From: Aliiroseovarius sp. Z3
Lineage (GTDB): Bacteria > Pseudomonadota > Alphaproteobacteria > Rhodobacterales > Rhodobacteraceae
NCBI RefSeq assembly: GCF_029105185.1
Contig: NZ_JAFMZK010000009.1
Span: 123,890-187,889 of the forward strand
DNA length: 64,000 nt
Reading direction: 5' to 3'
Shown one piece after another: positions 56,348 to 64,000 of this stretch (the stretch's first letter is position 1; each line of letters opens with the position of its first letter). The notes below the pieces were generated by a model. The model searched no databases and was not told the origin of the DNA. It saw nothing but the letters and a program-made list of their open reading frames with translations. The translations under genes and the position numbers were made by a program.

Positions 56348-57316
56348 TCAAACCTTGATGTTTACCAGCATCCGCATGACGAAAACATTCGCCACAAGGA
56401 AACCGGCCACGATCAGGCAAGCGGGGATGAAATAGGGCGTGTCACGCACCTTGTCATAGTAGTTGGGCTGGATCAGGTTGATCATGACCAGCGCCACGAT
56501 CGGGAAGCCGGACAGGAAGTTGCCGGACCATTTCGCCTCGGCGGTGATGGCACGCACACGGCGAAACAGCTTGAAGCGCGAGCGGATCACCTTGGCCAGA
56601 CCGTCAAGGATCTCGGCCAGGTTGCCGCCCGACGTTTGCTGAATGATGACCGCAACGGCCAGAAAGCGCATGTCCTGATTGTCCAGACGTTCGGCCATGT
56701 TGGCCAAGGCTTCACCAACGTCGCGACCATAGGCGCTTTCATCCGCGATCAGGCCCATTTCGGTGCCCAGCGGATCGGGTACTTCCTTGGCAACGATTTG
56801 CACGGCCGACGAAAACGGGTGGCCCACACGCAGGCTGCGCACCATCAGTTCAACCGCATCGGGCAGTTGTTCTTCGATCATCGCCGTGCGCTTCTTGGCT
56901 TTGTTGTTCACCCAGATATAGACACCGCCGACGCCCATCACCACGGCAAGACCAGCGCGGATTGGCAGGGACGCTGCCGTGGCAACGCCCAGCCCGACAA
57001 AGGCAAACATCGACAAAAGCACCATGATCAGCACAAGCTGGGCAGGCGTGAAGGCGATCGCCGCCTTTTGCGCCTTGTTGGCCAGTAGCGAATAGAAGGG
57101 GATACCCTGCGCCTTGACGTGCTGGCTCATCTCCTTGCGGAGCTTTTCCAGAACCTCTTCGCGCGCCGCACCTTTTTCCAGCATGTCCAGCCGGCGGTTG
57201 ATGCGGTTGTTCAGACTGATCGACTTGCCGAAAACCGTCAGATAAATGCCTTCGACCAGCAGAAGAACGGCCAGAAAGATCAGACCGTACAGGATTGGCT
57301 CGATGGAAATGGTCAT
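56348..57316 (-). CDS. tadB: Tad pilus inner-membrane platform protein TadB
   Basis: 322 residues. N-terminal helix, two central helices near 95-135, and the GspF domain QLPDAVELMVRSLRVGHPF with QTSGGNLAEILDGLA. Two further helices near the C-terminus. Starts 3 bases after the tadA stop codon, so they are tightly coupled. Confidence 0.93.
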   Translation of the reverse strand: MTISIEPILYGLIFLAVLLLVEGIYLTVFGKSISLNNRINRRLDMLEKGAAREEVLEKLRKEMSQHVKAQGIPFYSLLANKAQKAAIAFTPAQLVLIMVLLSMFAFVGLGVATAASLPIRAGLAVVMGVGGVYIWVNNKAKKRTAMIEEQLPDAVELMVRSLRVGHPFSSAVQIVAKEVPDPLGTEMGLIADESAYGRDVGEALANMAERLDNQDMRFLAVAVIIQQTSGGNLAEILDGLAKVIRSRFKLFRRVRAITAEAKWSGNFLSGFPIVALVMINLIQPNYYDKVRDTPYFIPACLIVAGFLVANVFVMRMLVNIKV

Positions 57317-57318
57317 TC

Positions 57319-58791
57319 TCAGTCGCTCCAGGGTTCATAGATGGATGCGGGCAGGTCATAGCCCCACTGGCGGAACCGGTCGGAATAGTGCGAGCGTACG
57401 CCAGTGGCGTTGAACCGGCCAATGATCTTGCCATCAGGCGCAAGGCCCAGACGTTCGTAGCGGAACACCTCTTGCATCGAGATGACTTCGCCTTCCATAC
57501 CAGTGATTTCGGTGATCGACACCATCCGACGCGAGCCGTCTTGCAGGCGGCTGGCCTGAACGATCAGGTTCACAGCCGATGCGATCTGGCTGCGCACAGC
57601 CTTGATCGGCATCTCGATGCCCGCCATGGCAATCATGTTTTCCAGCCGCGACACAGCATCACGGGCCGAGTTGGCGTGGATCGTGGTCATCGACCCGTCG
57701 TGACCGGTGTTCATGGCTTGCAACATGTCGATGACTTCTTCGCCGCGCGTCTCACCAACGATGATGCGGTCCGGGCGCATACGAAGGGCGTTTTTCAGAC
57801 AGTCGCGCTGACTGACCGCGCCCTTGCCTTCGACGTTGGCCGGGCGGCTTTCCATGCGGCCCACATGGGTCTGTTGCAGTTGAAGTTCGGCCGTATCCTC
57901 GATCGTCAGGATGCGTTCCGAGTTGTCGATGAATGACGACAGGGCGTTCAGCGTGGTCGTCTTACCAGAGCCTGTCCCGCCCGACACGATTACGTTCAGA
58001 CGCGTCGCAACGGCGGCTTGCAGATAAACGGCCATTTCTTCGGAAAACGCGCCGAAATTGACCAATTCGTCAATGCCCAGCTTGTCCTTCTTGAACTTCC
58101 GGATCGACACGAGCGATCCGTCCACCGCAATCGGAGGCACCATCGCGTTGAAACGCGAACCATCGGCCAGACGGGCGTCAACATGCGGGTTGGATTCATC
58201 GACGCGGCGTCCCACGGCGGACACGATCTTGTCGATGATGCGCAGAAGGTGGCGCTCGTCCTTGAAGGTCACATCGGTCAGCTGCAACTTGCCAGCTCGT
58301 TCGACGAACACCTGTTGGGGACCGTTGACCAAAATATCGTTGACCGTATCATCCTGCAAAAGCGGCTCGAGCGGGCCAAGACCCTTCACCTCGTCATACA
58401 ACTCCTGGTTCAGCAAGAGCCGTTCGTCGCGGGTCAGGACGACATCGCGGGTGCTCAGGAATTCTGATGTAATATCAGTGATTTCCGCGCGCAAGTCTTT
58501 TTCAGCGGCAGTTTCCAGTGCGCCAAGGTTCAGATTGTCCAGAAGCTCCTTGTGAAGCTCGGTTTTGATTTCGGACAGCCGCTCCTTGCGCTTGCGTTCC
58601 TTGTCCGCCTGGGGCGCACGGGCTTCCTGAACCGGGGCCTGTCGGCGCGAGACCGGGGGGCGTGCCGCTGCCGCACCATTGGGGGCAGGGCTGGGCTTTG
58701 GCGCGGCGTCTGCCCGCCCGCCGTCAACGGCCTTTAGTTCGGGGGTACCGGCTGCGGGCGGTTTCGTGGGCTTTTTATAGCGGGAAAACAT
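57319..58791 (-). CDS. tadA: Tad pilus assembly ATPase TadA (CpaF)
   Basis: Secretion ATPase that drives pilus extension and retraction. 490 residues. N-terminal Pro/Ala-rich region, then the CpaF domain: Walker [17 protein letters not shown], Walker B-type [16 protein letters not shown], His box [13 protein letters not shown]. Hexameric by family. Between tadZ and tadB. Confidence 0.96.
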   Translation of the reverse strand: MFSRYKKPTKPPAAGTPELKAVDGGRADAAPKPSPAPNGAAAARPPVSRRQAPVQEARAPQADKERKRKERLSEIKTELHKELLDNLNLGALETAAEKDLRAEITDITSEFLSTRDVVLTRDERLLLNQELYDEVKGLGPLEPLLQDDTVNDILVNGPQQVFVERAGKLQLTDVTFKDERHLLRIIDKIVSAVGRRVDESNPHVDARLADGSRFNAMVPPIAVDGSLVSIRKFKKDKLGIDELVNFGAFSEEMAVYLQAAVATRLNVIVSGGTGSGKTTTLNALSSFIDNSERILTIEDTAELQLQQTHVGRMESRPANVEGKGAVSQRDCLKNALRMRPDRIIVGETRGEEVIDMLQAMNTGHDGSMTTIHANSARDAVSRLENMIAMAGIEMPIKAVRSQIASAVNLIVQASRLQDGSRRMVSITEITGMEGEVISMQEVFRYERLGLAPDGKIIGRFNATGVRSHYSDRFRQWGYDLPASIYEPWSD

Positions 58792-58804
58792 GGCGCCTCC
58801 GGGG

Positions 58805-60079
58805 TCAGTTGGCTGTGGCTTCAGCCTGATTCAATTCGTGAACCGACTGCGCCAGTTTCTGGATTTCCTTACGCAGCGGATTTTTGGTCGCGGCAGACGA
58901 CAGGGGAATGCCGTGGTCGCAGGCCTGCGTGACAGGCTTGCCGCCATCTGGCAGGTGCAGTTCAATCGAGATATCAAGGCTTTCCGCCAGGCGCTTGGCC
59001 CGCGACTTTCCTGACATATCGGTGAATTTCGGTGCCCGGTTCAGGACATAGCGCAGTTTTTCAACCGGCAGTTCTTCGGACTTCAATGCCTTGATCATGC
59101 GCAGCGCATTCTGCGCCGAACGCAGGTCAAGCTCGAGCGTTGTGAAATAGACATGTGCCGCATGCAGAACGGTTTCGGTCCACTGGGCCACGGTGTTTGG
59201 CATATCAATGATGACGTAGTCAAAATTGCGGCGGGCCATCTCGATAATGCGATTAACGTCTTCCGAGTTGATGATGTCCAAGGGCAGCATGTCAGGCGGC
59301 GCTGTCAGAACGTGCAGTTCTTCGTCAAAGGTCACAAGGGCCTGCGCGAAGATCTCGTGGTCCATGACCTCGGTGTCCGACAACAATTCGTACACAGCAT
59401 CGCGGCGCGGCAAATCCAGATAGGTGGCCACCGAGCCAAACTGCAAACCGAAATCCAACAGGCAAACGCGCGGCGGGATTTTCCCGGCTTTCTTGTCTTT
59501 CTTGCTGCGGTCCATCTGGCTGAGTTCCCATGCCAGGTTCACCGCCAGCGTTGTTGCCCCGGTGCCGCCCGCCATGGGTTGAACGACAAGGATCACCGCC
59601 TCGCGATCTCCTCCGGTTTTCAGCTGCGTTGGTTGGGTCGCAGGGTCAACAAGGGCAGGGGCTTCTGGTTCGGGTGCGCGCAGACGTTCGATGGCGTCGT
59701 GAAGGGCACCTTCGGGCAGCGGGTAGGGGACAAATTCTTCTGCGCCCATTTTCAGAAGCTGGTGCAGCGCAATCGGGCTGACCTCTTCGGCGATTACGAT
59801 GACTTTGATGCCCTTTTCACCAGCAGCCCGGATAACACCGGCCACTTTCGACAGGTCCGCCTCGTCCTGGTCGTCCATCGCAATCGCGACAAACTCCAGC
59901 GCGTCAGCATCTGGCTGAGCGAAAAATGCAAGCGCGTCCTCGATCGACAGGTCGCCCCAGGCCTCGCCAAGTTCGGCTTCCATGTCTTCGATCAGCAGAT
60001 CAAAGTTCTGTACGTCCCGCGCGATCGTGCAAGCTACGATCGGTTCCGGGTCGGCTTGTAGCGCAACACTGCTACTCAT
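58805..60079 (-). CDS. cpaE: Tad pilus localisation protein TadZ (CpaE)
   Basis: MinD/ParA-like protein that places the Tad machine. 424 residues: N-terminal receiver-like domain (about 15-140) without the phosphorylation pocket and a C-terminal ATPase-like domain, whose P-loop is degenerate (PMAGGTGATTLAVNLA lacks the signature Lys), as expected for TadZ. ATG 60079 has GGAGGG eight bases upstream. Confidence 0.92.
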   Translation of the reverse strand: MSSSVALQADPEPIVACTIARDVQNFDLLIEDMEAELGEAWGDLSIEDALAFFAQPDADALEFVAIAMDDQDEADLSKVAGVIRAAGEKGIKVIVIAEEVSPIALHQLLKMGAEEFVPYPLPEGALHDAIERLRAPEPEAPALVDPATQPTQLKTGGDREAVILVVQPMAGGTGATTLAVNLAWELSQMDRSKKDKKAGKIPPRVCLLDFGLQFGSVATYLDLPRRDAVYELLSDTEVMDHEIFAQALVTFDEELHVLTAPPDMLPLDIINSEDVNRIIEMARRNFDYVIIDMPNTVAQWTETVLHAAHVYFTTLELDLRSAQNALRMIKALKSEELPVEKLRYVLNRAPKFTDMSGKSRAKRLAESLDISIELHLPDGGKPVTQACDHGIPLSSAATKNPLRKEIQKLAQSVHELNQAEATAN

Positions 60080-60449
60080 CGTAAAATCCCTCCAGTTAGA
60101 GCCCGCTCCCAGGCGTTCTGCCATCGGTTCCTTGCCCACATGGCGTGCGCGAGTCGGAAATTGCACGCGGACTGCTCCCAATAGTTCAAAGAAGTGACAG
60201 TCAATCTGGGCAACATTGCGGCTGAAACCGCCAAATTATTCGTTCATTTGGGACGATCACATGTGAAACGGCGTATCTGTTTCTCAGTGAGGAACGGCAA
60301 ATGACTTCACCTTTAACGGGATATTGCATCCCAACGCCGCATGAAAACCCCATGAAATGAATGTGTTCGTGGCAAGAGCTTGCCTGCGGCGTTCAAGTTT
60401 GTCAGCCTGAAATGCGGCGAAAATGTGGCAAGTCGTGGTTGGCTGCGTA
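60080..60449. other. 370-base gap upstream of cpaE
   Basis: No gene supported. It follows a strong terminator, so a promoter for cpaE-tadA-tadB-tadC and the TPR and peptidase genes should lie here. The only clear element is the 10-bp palindrome TCACATGTGA (60257-60266), about 180 bases before the start. Confidence 0.55.
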
Positions 60450-60480
60450 AAAAAGGCGCGATCTGATCGCGCCTTTTTTG
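60450..60480. terminator. Bidirectional terminator after the Tad-linked ompA gene
   Basis: AAAAAAGGCGCGATC (60450-60464) and GATCGCGCCTTTTTT (60466-60480) form a long inverted repeat 10 bases after the ompA-family stop. It splits the tad locus into two transcripts. Confidence 0.93.
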
Positions 60481-60490
60481 ATTGTCTGGG

Positions 60491-61168
60491 TCAACCGCCT
60501 TCGCCGATTGATCCTGCGGTCCCGGCCGAAATGATGGGCAGGGGCACGGCACTGCCGACATATTCGCGATATATGATCTGTGCGTATTTGCCGTCCAGCA
60601 CAGTGGGTTTGCGACCGCCCACGAAACCGGTGACCTCGGTCACGGTGCGGCGGTTGCGCATTTCGGGTGCGCGTGTCACGACCAGTGGGCGGGTCTCGCC
60701 ATAGCTGACAACGGCCTCCAAACGCGACCGGCTGATCCCGCTGGCGACCAGATAGTTCACAACAGCATGGGCGCGGCGCAGGCCAAGCCGCTGGTTGTAG
60801 GCATTTGAGCCAACCAGATCGGTGTGTCCATAGACGCGGAAGCGCAGTTCGGGGAACTGGGCGATCCAATGGGCCTGCTGGCTGAGGATGGCGCGCGCTG
60901 TGTTGTCGAGCGCGGAGCTGTTGAAGGCGAAATTGACGGTGTCTTGCGATTCCTTGTTGAATCGGTTGGCCATCGCAACCGCAGGATTGATCTGACCGTT
61001 CTGGACGCCTGTGTTATAGGCCGTCGGTTGGCCAAGGCCGCCTTCGTCAATCTGTGATCCGGCCTCGAGGAACCAGGATTTCGACGCGACATCCGCCCCC
61101 GAACATGCCGTCAGAATAGCAATCGCCGAGGTTGCTGCAAGCAATGGTTTGATACGCTCAATCGACAT
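60491..61168 (-). CDS. OmpA-family outer-membrane lipoprotein of the tad locus
   Basis: 225 residues with a lipobox (AILTAC, Cys near 22) and a C-terminal OmpA domain (YGHTDLVGSNAYNQRLGLRR) that binds peptidoglycan. The long tail after the domain (VLDGKYAQIIYREYV) is unusual. The start is one base after the secretin stop, with GGAGG within the secretin 3' end. It may anchor the secretin. Confidence 0.88.
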   Translation of the reverse strand: MSIERIKPLLAATSAIAILTACSGADVASKSWFLEAGSQIDEGGLGQPTAYNTGVQNGQINPAVAMANRFNKESQDTVNFAFNSSALDNTARAILSQQAHWIAQFPELRFRVYGHTDLVGSNAYNQRLGLRRAHAVVNYLVASGISRSRLEAVVSYGETRPLVVTRAPEMRNRRTVTEVTGFVGGRKPTVLDGKYAQIIYREYVGSAVPLPIISAGTAGSIGEGG

Positions 61169-61169
61169 C

Positions 61170-62576
61170 TCAGTCCTCCATCACATAGCCATAGGACCCC
61201 GAAAAGTCCTGCTGTGCCACTTCGCCAGCCGCACCCGATTTGGGTCGGTTCTTGGCGGTTGTATTGCCAAACAGGAACAGCTCCTGCTCGGATGGTGGGC
61301 GGATCCGATCGGTCGGAACAGCCAGAGCCTCACCCCGTGTCGGGGTGACAAGATGTGCGGTGACAATGATCACCAGTTCAGATTGCGACCGTTGATATTC
61401 GGTCGACCGGAACAGGGCACCCAGCACCGGGATGTCGCCCAGCCACGGGACCGACCCGATATTGTCCTGGAAATCATCCTCGATCAGGCCCGCGATGGCG
61501 AAGCTTTCCCCATCCCGCATCTCGACCGTGGTCGAGGTTTCGCGGCGCCGGAAGGCGTTGATGCTGAAGCCGCCATTGTTATAGCTGATGGATTCATCCA
61601 GCCCCGACACGGCCGCGTTCAGTTGCAGGTTGATCACGTCATCTGCCAGCACGGTGGGGGTGAAGGTCAGCTCAACACCGAAGGGCTTGTAGGTCACAGC
61701 GATCTCGTTGTCGCCGTTCGAAACGGGCAGGGGGTATTCGCCACCGGCCAGGAACGATGCCTCCTGACCCGAGAGGGCGGTCAGGTTCGGTTCGGCCAAT
61801 GTGCGCACAACGCCTTTTGTTTCAAGGGCTTCCAGCAAGACCGCCATCTGCAATCCGCCAACATTGAAACCGATTTTCGTAGCTCCCTGCGTTCCGGGAG
61901 TAGTATTGTACGGTCCGTTGATCGAGTTGCCACCGGTGAGAAAAGTACCCGTTTCACCGATAGTGTTGTCCGTAAACGGATTCCCAAAAGCAAGTGAGCT
62001 GGACAAGGATTTGCGGACTGAGCGGCCCATCTCGGCAAAGCGCACCTTCAGCATGACTTGCTGGGTACCGCCGACTACCATCAGGTTCGACACCCGCTCG
62101 GGGGCGTAACGCTGGGCGAGGTCAAGCGCACGATCCAGTCGCTGGATCGAGCTGACCATGCCGGACAGGACGATACCGTCATTGGCGGTGCGCACTTCGA
62201 TTTGCTCACCGGGAAGGATCTGGCGCAGACGTTCCTTGAACTCTGCGATATCCGGCGCGACATGAACGTCAACATTGGTGATAAGTTTGCCGTCGGCCCC
62301 AAGAAGGGTCAGCGTCGTGCGCCCCGGTGTCTTGCCCAAAACATAGATGGTGCGGTCCGACAGGGTCGAGATGTCCGCGATGCCGGGGTTTGCGATGGAC
62401 AGCTCGGCGAAGGGGACGTCGCTTTCGACGACCACGGCCCGGTTCATGGGAACTTTCAGCGCGCCGGATGGTGCGCCGCTCATGACGCGCAACGTTTCAG
62501 CGGAAGATGCCACTGGTACGCCGATCCCCAGCGTCAGACCCAATAGGGCTGCCTTGATAAATCGATCAACTTTCAT
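61170..62576 (-). CDS. cpaC: Tad secretin CpaC (RcpA)
   Basis: Outer-membrane channel for the pilus. 468 residues with a signal peptide (cleavage near ASSAE), an N-terminal pilus/BON-like domain (TDR..YVLGKTPGRTTLTL area) and a secretin domain with VPWLGDIPVLGALF and ELVIIVTAHLV, the two hallmark segments. ATG 62576 has AGGATCAC upstream. Between cpaB and the OmpA-family gene. Confidence 0.95.
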   Translation of the reverse strand: MKVDRFIKAALLGLTLGIGVPVASSAETLRVMSGAPSGALKVPMNRAVVVESDVPFAELSIANPGIADISTLSDRTIYVLGKTPGRTTLTLLGADGKLITNVDVHVAPDIAEFKERLRQILPGEQIEVRTANDGIVLSGMVSSIQRLDRALDLAQRYAPERVSNLMVVGGTQQVMLKVRFAEMGRSVRKSLSSSLAFGNPFTDNTIGETGTFLTGGNSINGPYNTTPGTQGATKIGFNVGGLQMAVLLEALETKGVVRTLAEPNLTALSGQEASFLAGGEYPLPVSNGDNEIAVTYKPFGVELTFTPTVLADDVINLQLNAAVSGLDESISYNNGGFSINAFRRRETSTTVEMRDGESFAIAGLIEDDFQDNIGSVPWLGDIPVLGALFRSTEYQRSQSELVIIVTAHLVTPTRGEALAVPTDRIRPPSEQELFLFGNTTAKNRPKSGAAGEVAQQDFSGSYGYVMED

Positions 62577-62743
62577 GTGATCCTGCCTCTCTGACCACGT
62601 GTGGATAGCGTGGGGATTGCCCACTTGACTGCTCCGGGTCTTGCGCCCGATTTAATGGGTTTTTCACCCAATTGCGTGGCAGACTGCGTCAGAAATCGAA
62701 ATAATGCAAGAATCAATACCTTGCTGGACCGGCTTCATGTGGA

Positions 62744-62774
62744 CATGTCGCAACAGTTCAACTGTCACGACATG
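62744..62774. repeat. Interrupted palindrome between cpaB and cpaC
   Basis: CATGTCG-CA-ACAGTT and AACTGT-CA-CGACATG around a central C, 31 bases, 19 bases after the cpaB stop. Thirteen matched pairs per half with one 2-base mismatch. No T run, so an operator or a processing/attenuation hairpin rather than a plain terminator. Confidence 0.5.
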
Positions 62775-62792
62775 GCGGACCAGGCCGCGATA

Positions 62793-63629
62793 TCACTCGG
62801 GGCAGGCGATCTGGGTCTCGATGATCTCGCCACCGCGCCGGGTGCGAACGGTGCAAACCTCTTCGCGAGGGCCGACGATATCACCTCTGATTTCACCCTG
62901 TCCAACCTCTACCGATGAGGTGACAGTTTCATCCTGCGTTCCCACCAGAGCCAGCGACAAGCGTCCGCTGGACTGCGCCTGTGCAAGGGCGGCAACCTGC
63001 CGTGGGGTTACTTCGACGGTGATGGTTCGCGCGATTGTCGGCCCTGTGCGATCAGCATCCGCGATCTGGTCGACGGCGATAATGTGGACATTGGCCAAGA
63101 TCAGTTTGGTAACGGCTTGTCCTTCGCCCAGTTCGTCCACACCGCGCCCTGTCCAGTAAATGTCAATACGGTCTTCAGGCCGCAGAAAGCCGGACACACC
63201 AGAGCTGACATCCACATTGATGGCAAAGGCGCGCATCCCGGTTGCAAGGCGCGAGGATACACCGGCATCCGCGCCGGGCTTAGTCACCTTGACCTGAAGC
63301 AGCGCTTCGTCTTTCTCCATCGCGCGTAGCACGGTGCGGAATTTCTTTTCACCGTCTGGGAAGATGTCTTCAATCTTGCCGAACGAGCCTTCGGGAATTG
63401 CGTTCTCGGGCCATTTGACAGCGCGGATGTCTTCAGCTGTCATCTGCTCGCCATAGCGCAACGGGCGGTTCACAACGAACACATCCACAGTCGGAACGAT
63501 CGCAGCGCGTGCCGCGCGTTCTGCTTCAAGCTGGGCTTGGTATCCGCCGATAAAGTCCTTGGCCATATAGACAGCGAACCCTGCAAGGCCGACGCCGACG
63601 ATCAGAACCAGTCCGAAGAGCAAACGCAT
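62793..63629 (-). CDS. cpaB: Tad pilus assembly protein CpaB (RcpC)
   Basis: 278 residues: an N-terminal membrane anchor (residues 3-22), an SAF-like domain (NRPLRYGEQMTAEDIRAVKWP), and the RcpC/CpaB domain with GMRAFAINVD and FLRPEDRIDIYWT. Family proteins bind peptidoglycan or help the secretin. ATG 63629 has AAAGGA seven bases before. First gene after the pilin gene. Confidence 0.94.
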   Translation of the reverse strand: MRLLFGLVLIVGVGLAGFAVYMAKDFIGGYQAQLEAERAARAAIVPTVDVFVVNRPLRYGEQMTAEDIRAVKWPENAIPEGSFGKIEDIFPDGEKKFRTVLRAMEKDEALLQVKVTKPGADAGVSSRLATGMRAFAINVDVSSGVSGFLRPEDRIDIYWTGRGVDELGEGQAVTKLILANVHIIAVDQIADADRTGPTIARTITVEVTPRQVAALAQAQSSGRLSLALVGTQDETVTSSVEVGQGEIRGDIVGPREEVCTVRTRRGGEIIETQIACPE

Positions 63630-63812
63630 TTAAGTTCCTTTCCCACTACAAGACGCCAGAGGCATCACACACCAACTCCCTCATCTACATGTCAATACGA
63701 ATTGAGGCAATTTGAAGTATAAAGCGTGAATTTTGGGTGAACTTCACAGGAAACGTAAACAATTTCCAGTAACATTCATAAACGAATTGATTTTGCGCAA
63801 GATGCGCGAGAA

Positions 63813-63839
63813 AAAACCGCGCCGTGGTGGCGCGGTTTT
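63813..63839 (-). terminator. Terminator of the pilin gene
   Basis: AAAACCGCGCC (63813-63823) and GGCGCGGTTTT (63829-63839), loop GTGGT. Minus-strand transcripts from the pilin gene would end in the T run. It ends 28 bases beyond the pilin stop. Confidence 0.88.
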
Positions 63840-63867
63840 GCTAACTGTCGAACAATCAGAAGATTGC

Positions 63868-64000
63868 TTAGTGGCTCATGATCGACATCGCGTTCAGCGA
63901 GGACGAGATTTTGTCTGCCAGCGACGTGGTGCCGCCCGATACCGAGGTCAGAACCGCGATGCCGAGGCCCACGATCGCTGCGGTCAGAACAACCCAGTCC
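63868..64000 (-). CDS. Flp-type pilin, C-terminal fragment
   Basis: The last 44 codons of a gene cut by the right window edge. They read DWVVLTAAIVGLGIAVLTSV, then Ser-Gly-Gly and a polar tail ending MSIMSH. A hydrophobic helix preceded by Asp and followed by a short tail is the form of Tad/Flp pilin subunits in roseobacters. Stop TAA at 63868-63870. The prepilin cleavage site is outside the window. Separate terminator suggests a high-level pilin transcript. Confidence 0.8.
   Translation of the reverse strand, partial: DWVVLTAAIVGLGIAVLTSVSGGTTSLADKISSSLNAMSIMSH

Noticed and set aside
62577..62792. Short open frame (about 24 codons) between cpaB and cpaC
   Set aside because: No ribosome site and no recognisable sequence; the region is better explained by the inverted repeat and leader of cpaC.

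Overview
The window reads as a chromosome segment of an alphaproteobacterium of the order Rhodobacterales, most likely the marine Roseobacter group. The grounds are the GC-rich coding sequence with many GTG and TTG starts, the set of alphaproteobacterial small families (DUF2842, DUF2065, DUF1127), the tol-pal-cpoB-tilS-ftsH order, two folD genes behind fhs, a type III ornithine decarboxylase with a long leader, a Hint-domain protein preceded by a perfect CtrA box, and a tad pilus locus. The genus cannot be fixed from sequence reading alone. Nearly all of the window is ordinary chromosomal coding sequence. I see no rRNA, tRNA, CRISPR array, insertion sequence, prophage or integrase.

Layout. 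1-6.6 kb (- strand): a nitrogen-scavenging cluster with a polar amino-acid ABC transporter, a class I glutamine amidotransferase, a glutamine-synthetase-family ligase and the start of a DegT-type aminotransferase, plus a TerB-like protein. 6.7-11.5 kb: nucleotide synthesis and secretion (pyrG, secG, purA). 11.5-18.7 kb: a large acidic protein of unknown role, thiamine diphosphokinase, L-serine ammonia-lyase, rpiA and glutathione reductase. 18.7-24.1 kb: membrane quality control (hflK, hflC, DUF2065, a degP-type protease) interrupted by a fatty acid desaturase, then a DUF1127 gene. 24.4-28 kb: ruvCAB and two small genes. 28-35.6 kb: the Tol-Pal envelope operon, with cutC between tolA and tolB, running into tilS. 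35.7-38.4 kb: ftsH and a LysE exporter. 38.4-44.2 kb: ornithine decarboxylase with a probable structured leader, a MOSC protein, and the one-carbon genes fhs, folD1 and folD2. 44.4-51.5 kb: a Hint-domain protein, a crotonase, a thioesterase, the pdeM and helicase genes of the ligase-associated repair cassette, and a winged-helix/AAA+ ATPase. 51.5-64 kb: a multi-pass membrane protein and the tad locus, ending inside the Flp-type pilin gene.

How the parts connect. FtsH works with HflK and HflC, which are encoded 16 kb away in the same window, and the DegP-type protease covers the periplasmic side. Tol-Pal links the envelope layers during division. Ornithine decarboxylase makes putrescine, while the glutamine-synthetase-like ligase and amidotransferase at the left end may consume putrescine or a similar amine. 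Fhs and the FolD proteins interconvert formate and folate one-carbon units for purine synthesis (purA) and serine metabolism (sdaA).

Most notable observations: (1) the first of two tandem FolD proteins has Gln where the cyclohydrolase Lys should be and Glu for a folate-site Asp, so it is probably not a normal bifunctional enzyme; (2) a conserved-looking leader, probably the alphaproteobacterial speF element, precedes ornithine decarboxylase; (3) a perfect TTAA-N7-TTAA CtrA site lies upstream of the Hint gene; (4) a winged-helix/AAA+ protein and an uncharacterised membrane protein flank the tad locus; (5) a 667-residue acidic protein has conserved-looking ends and a disordered middle.
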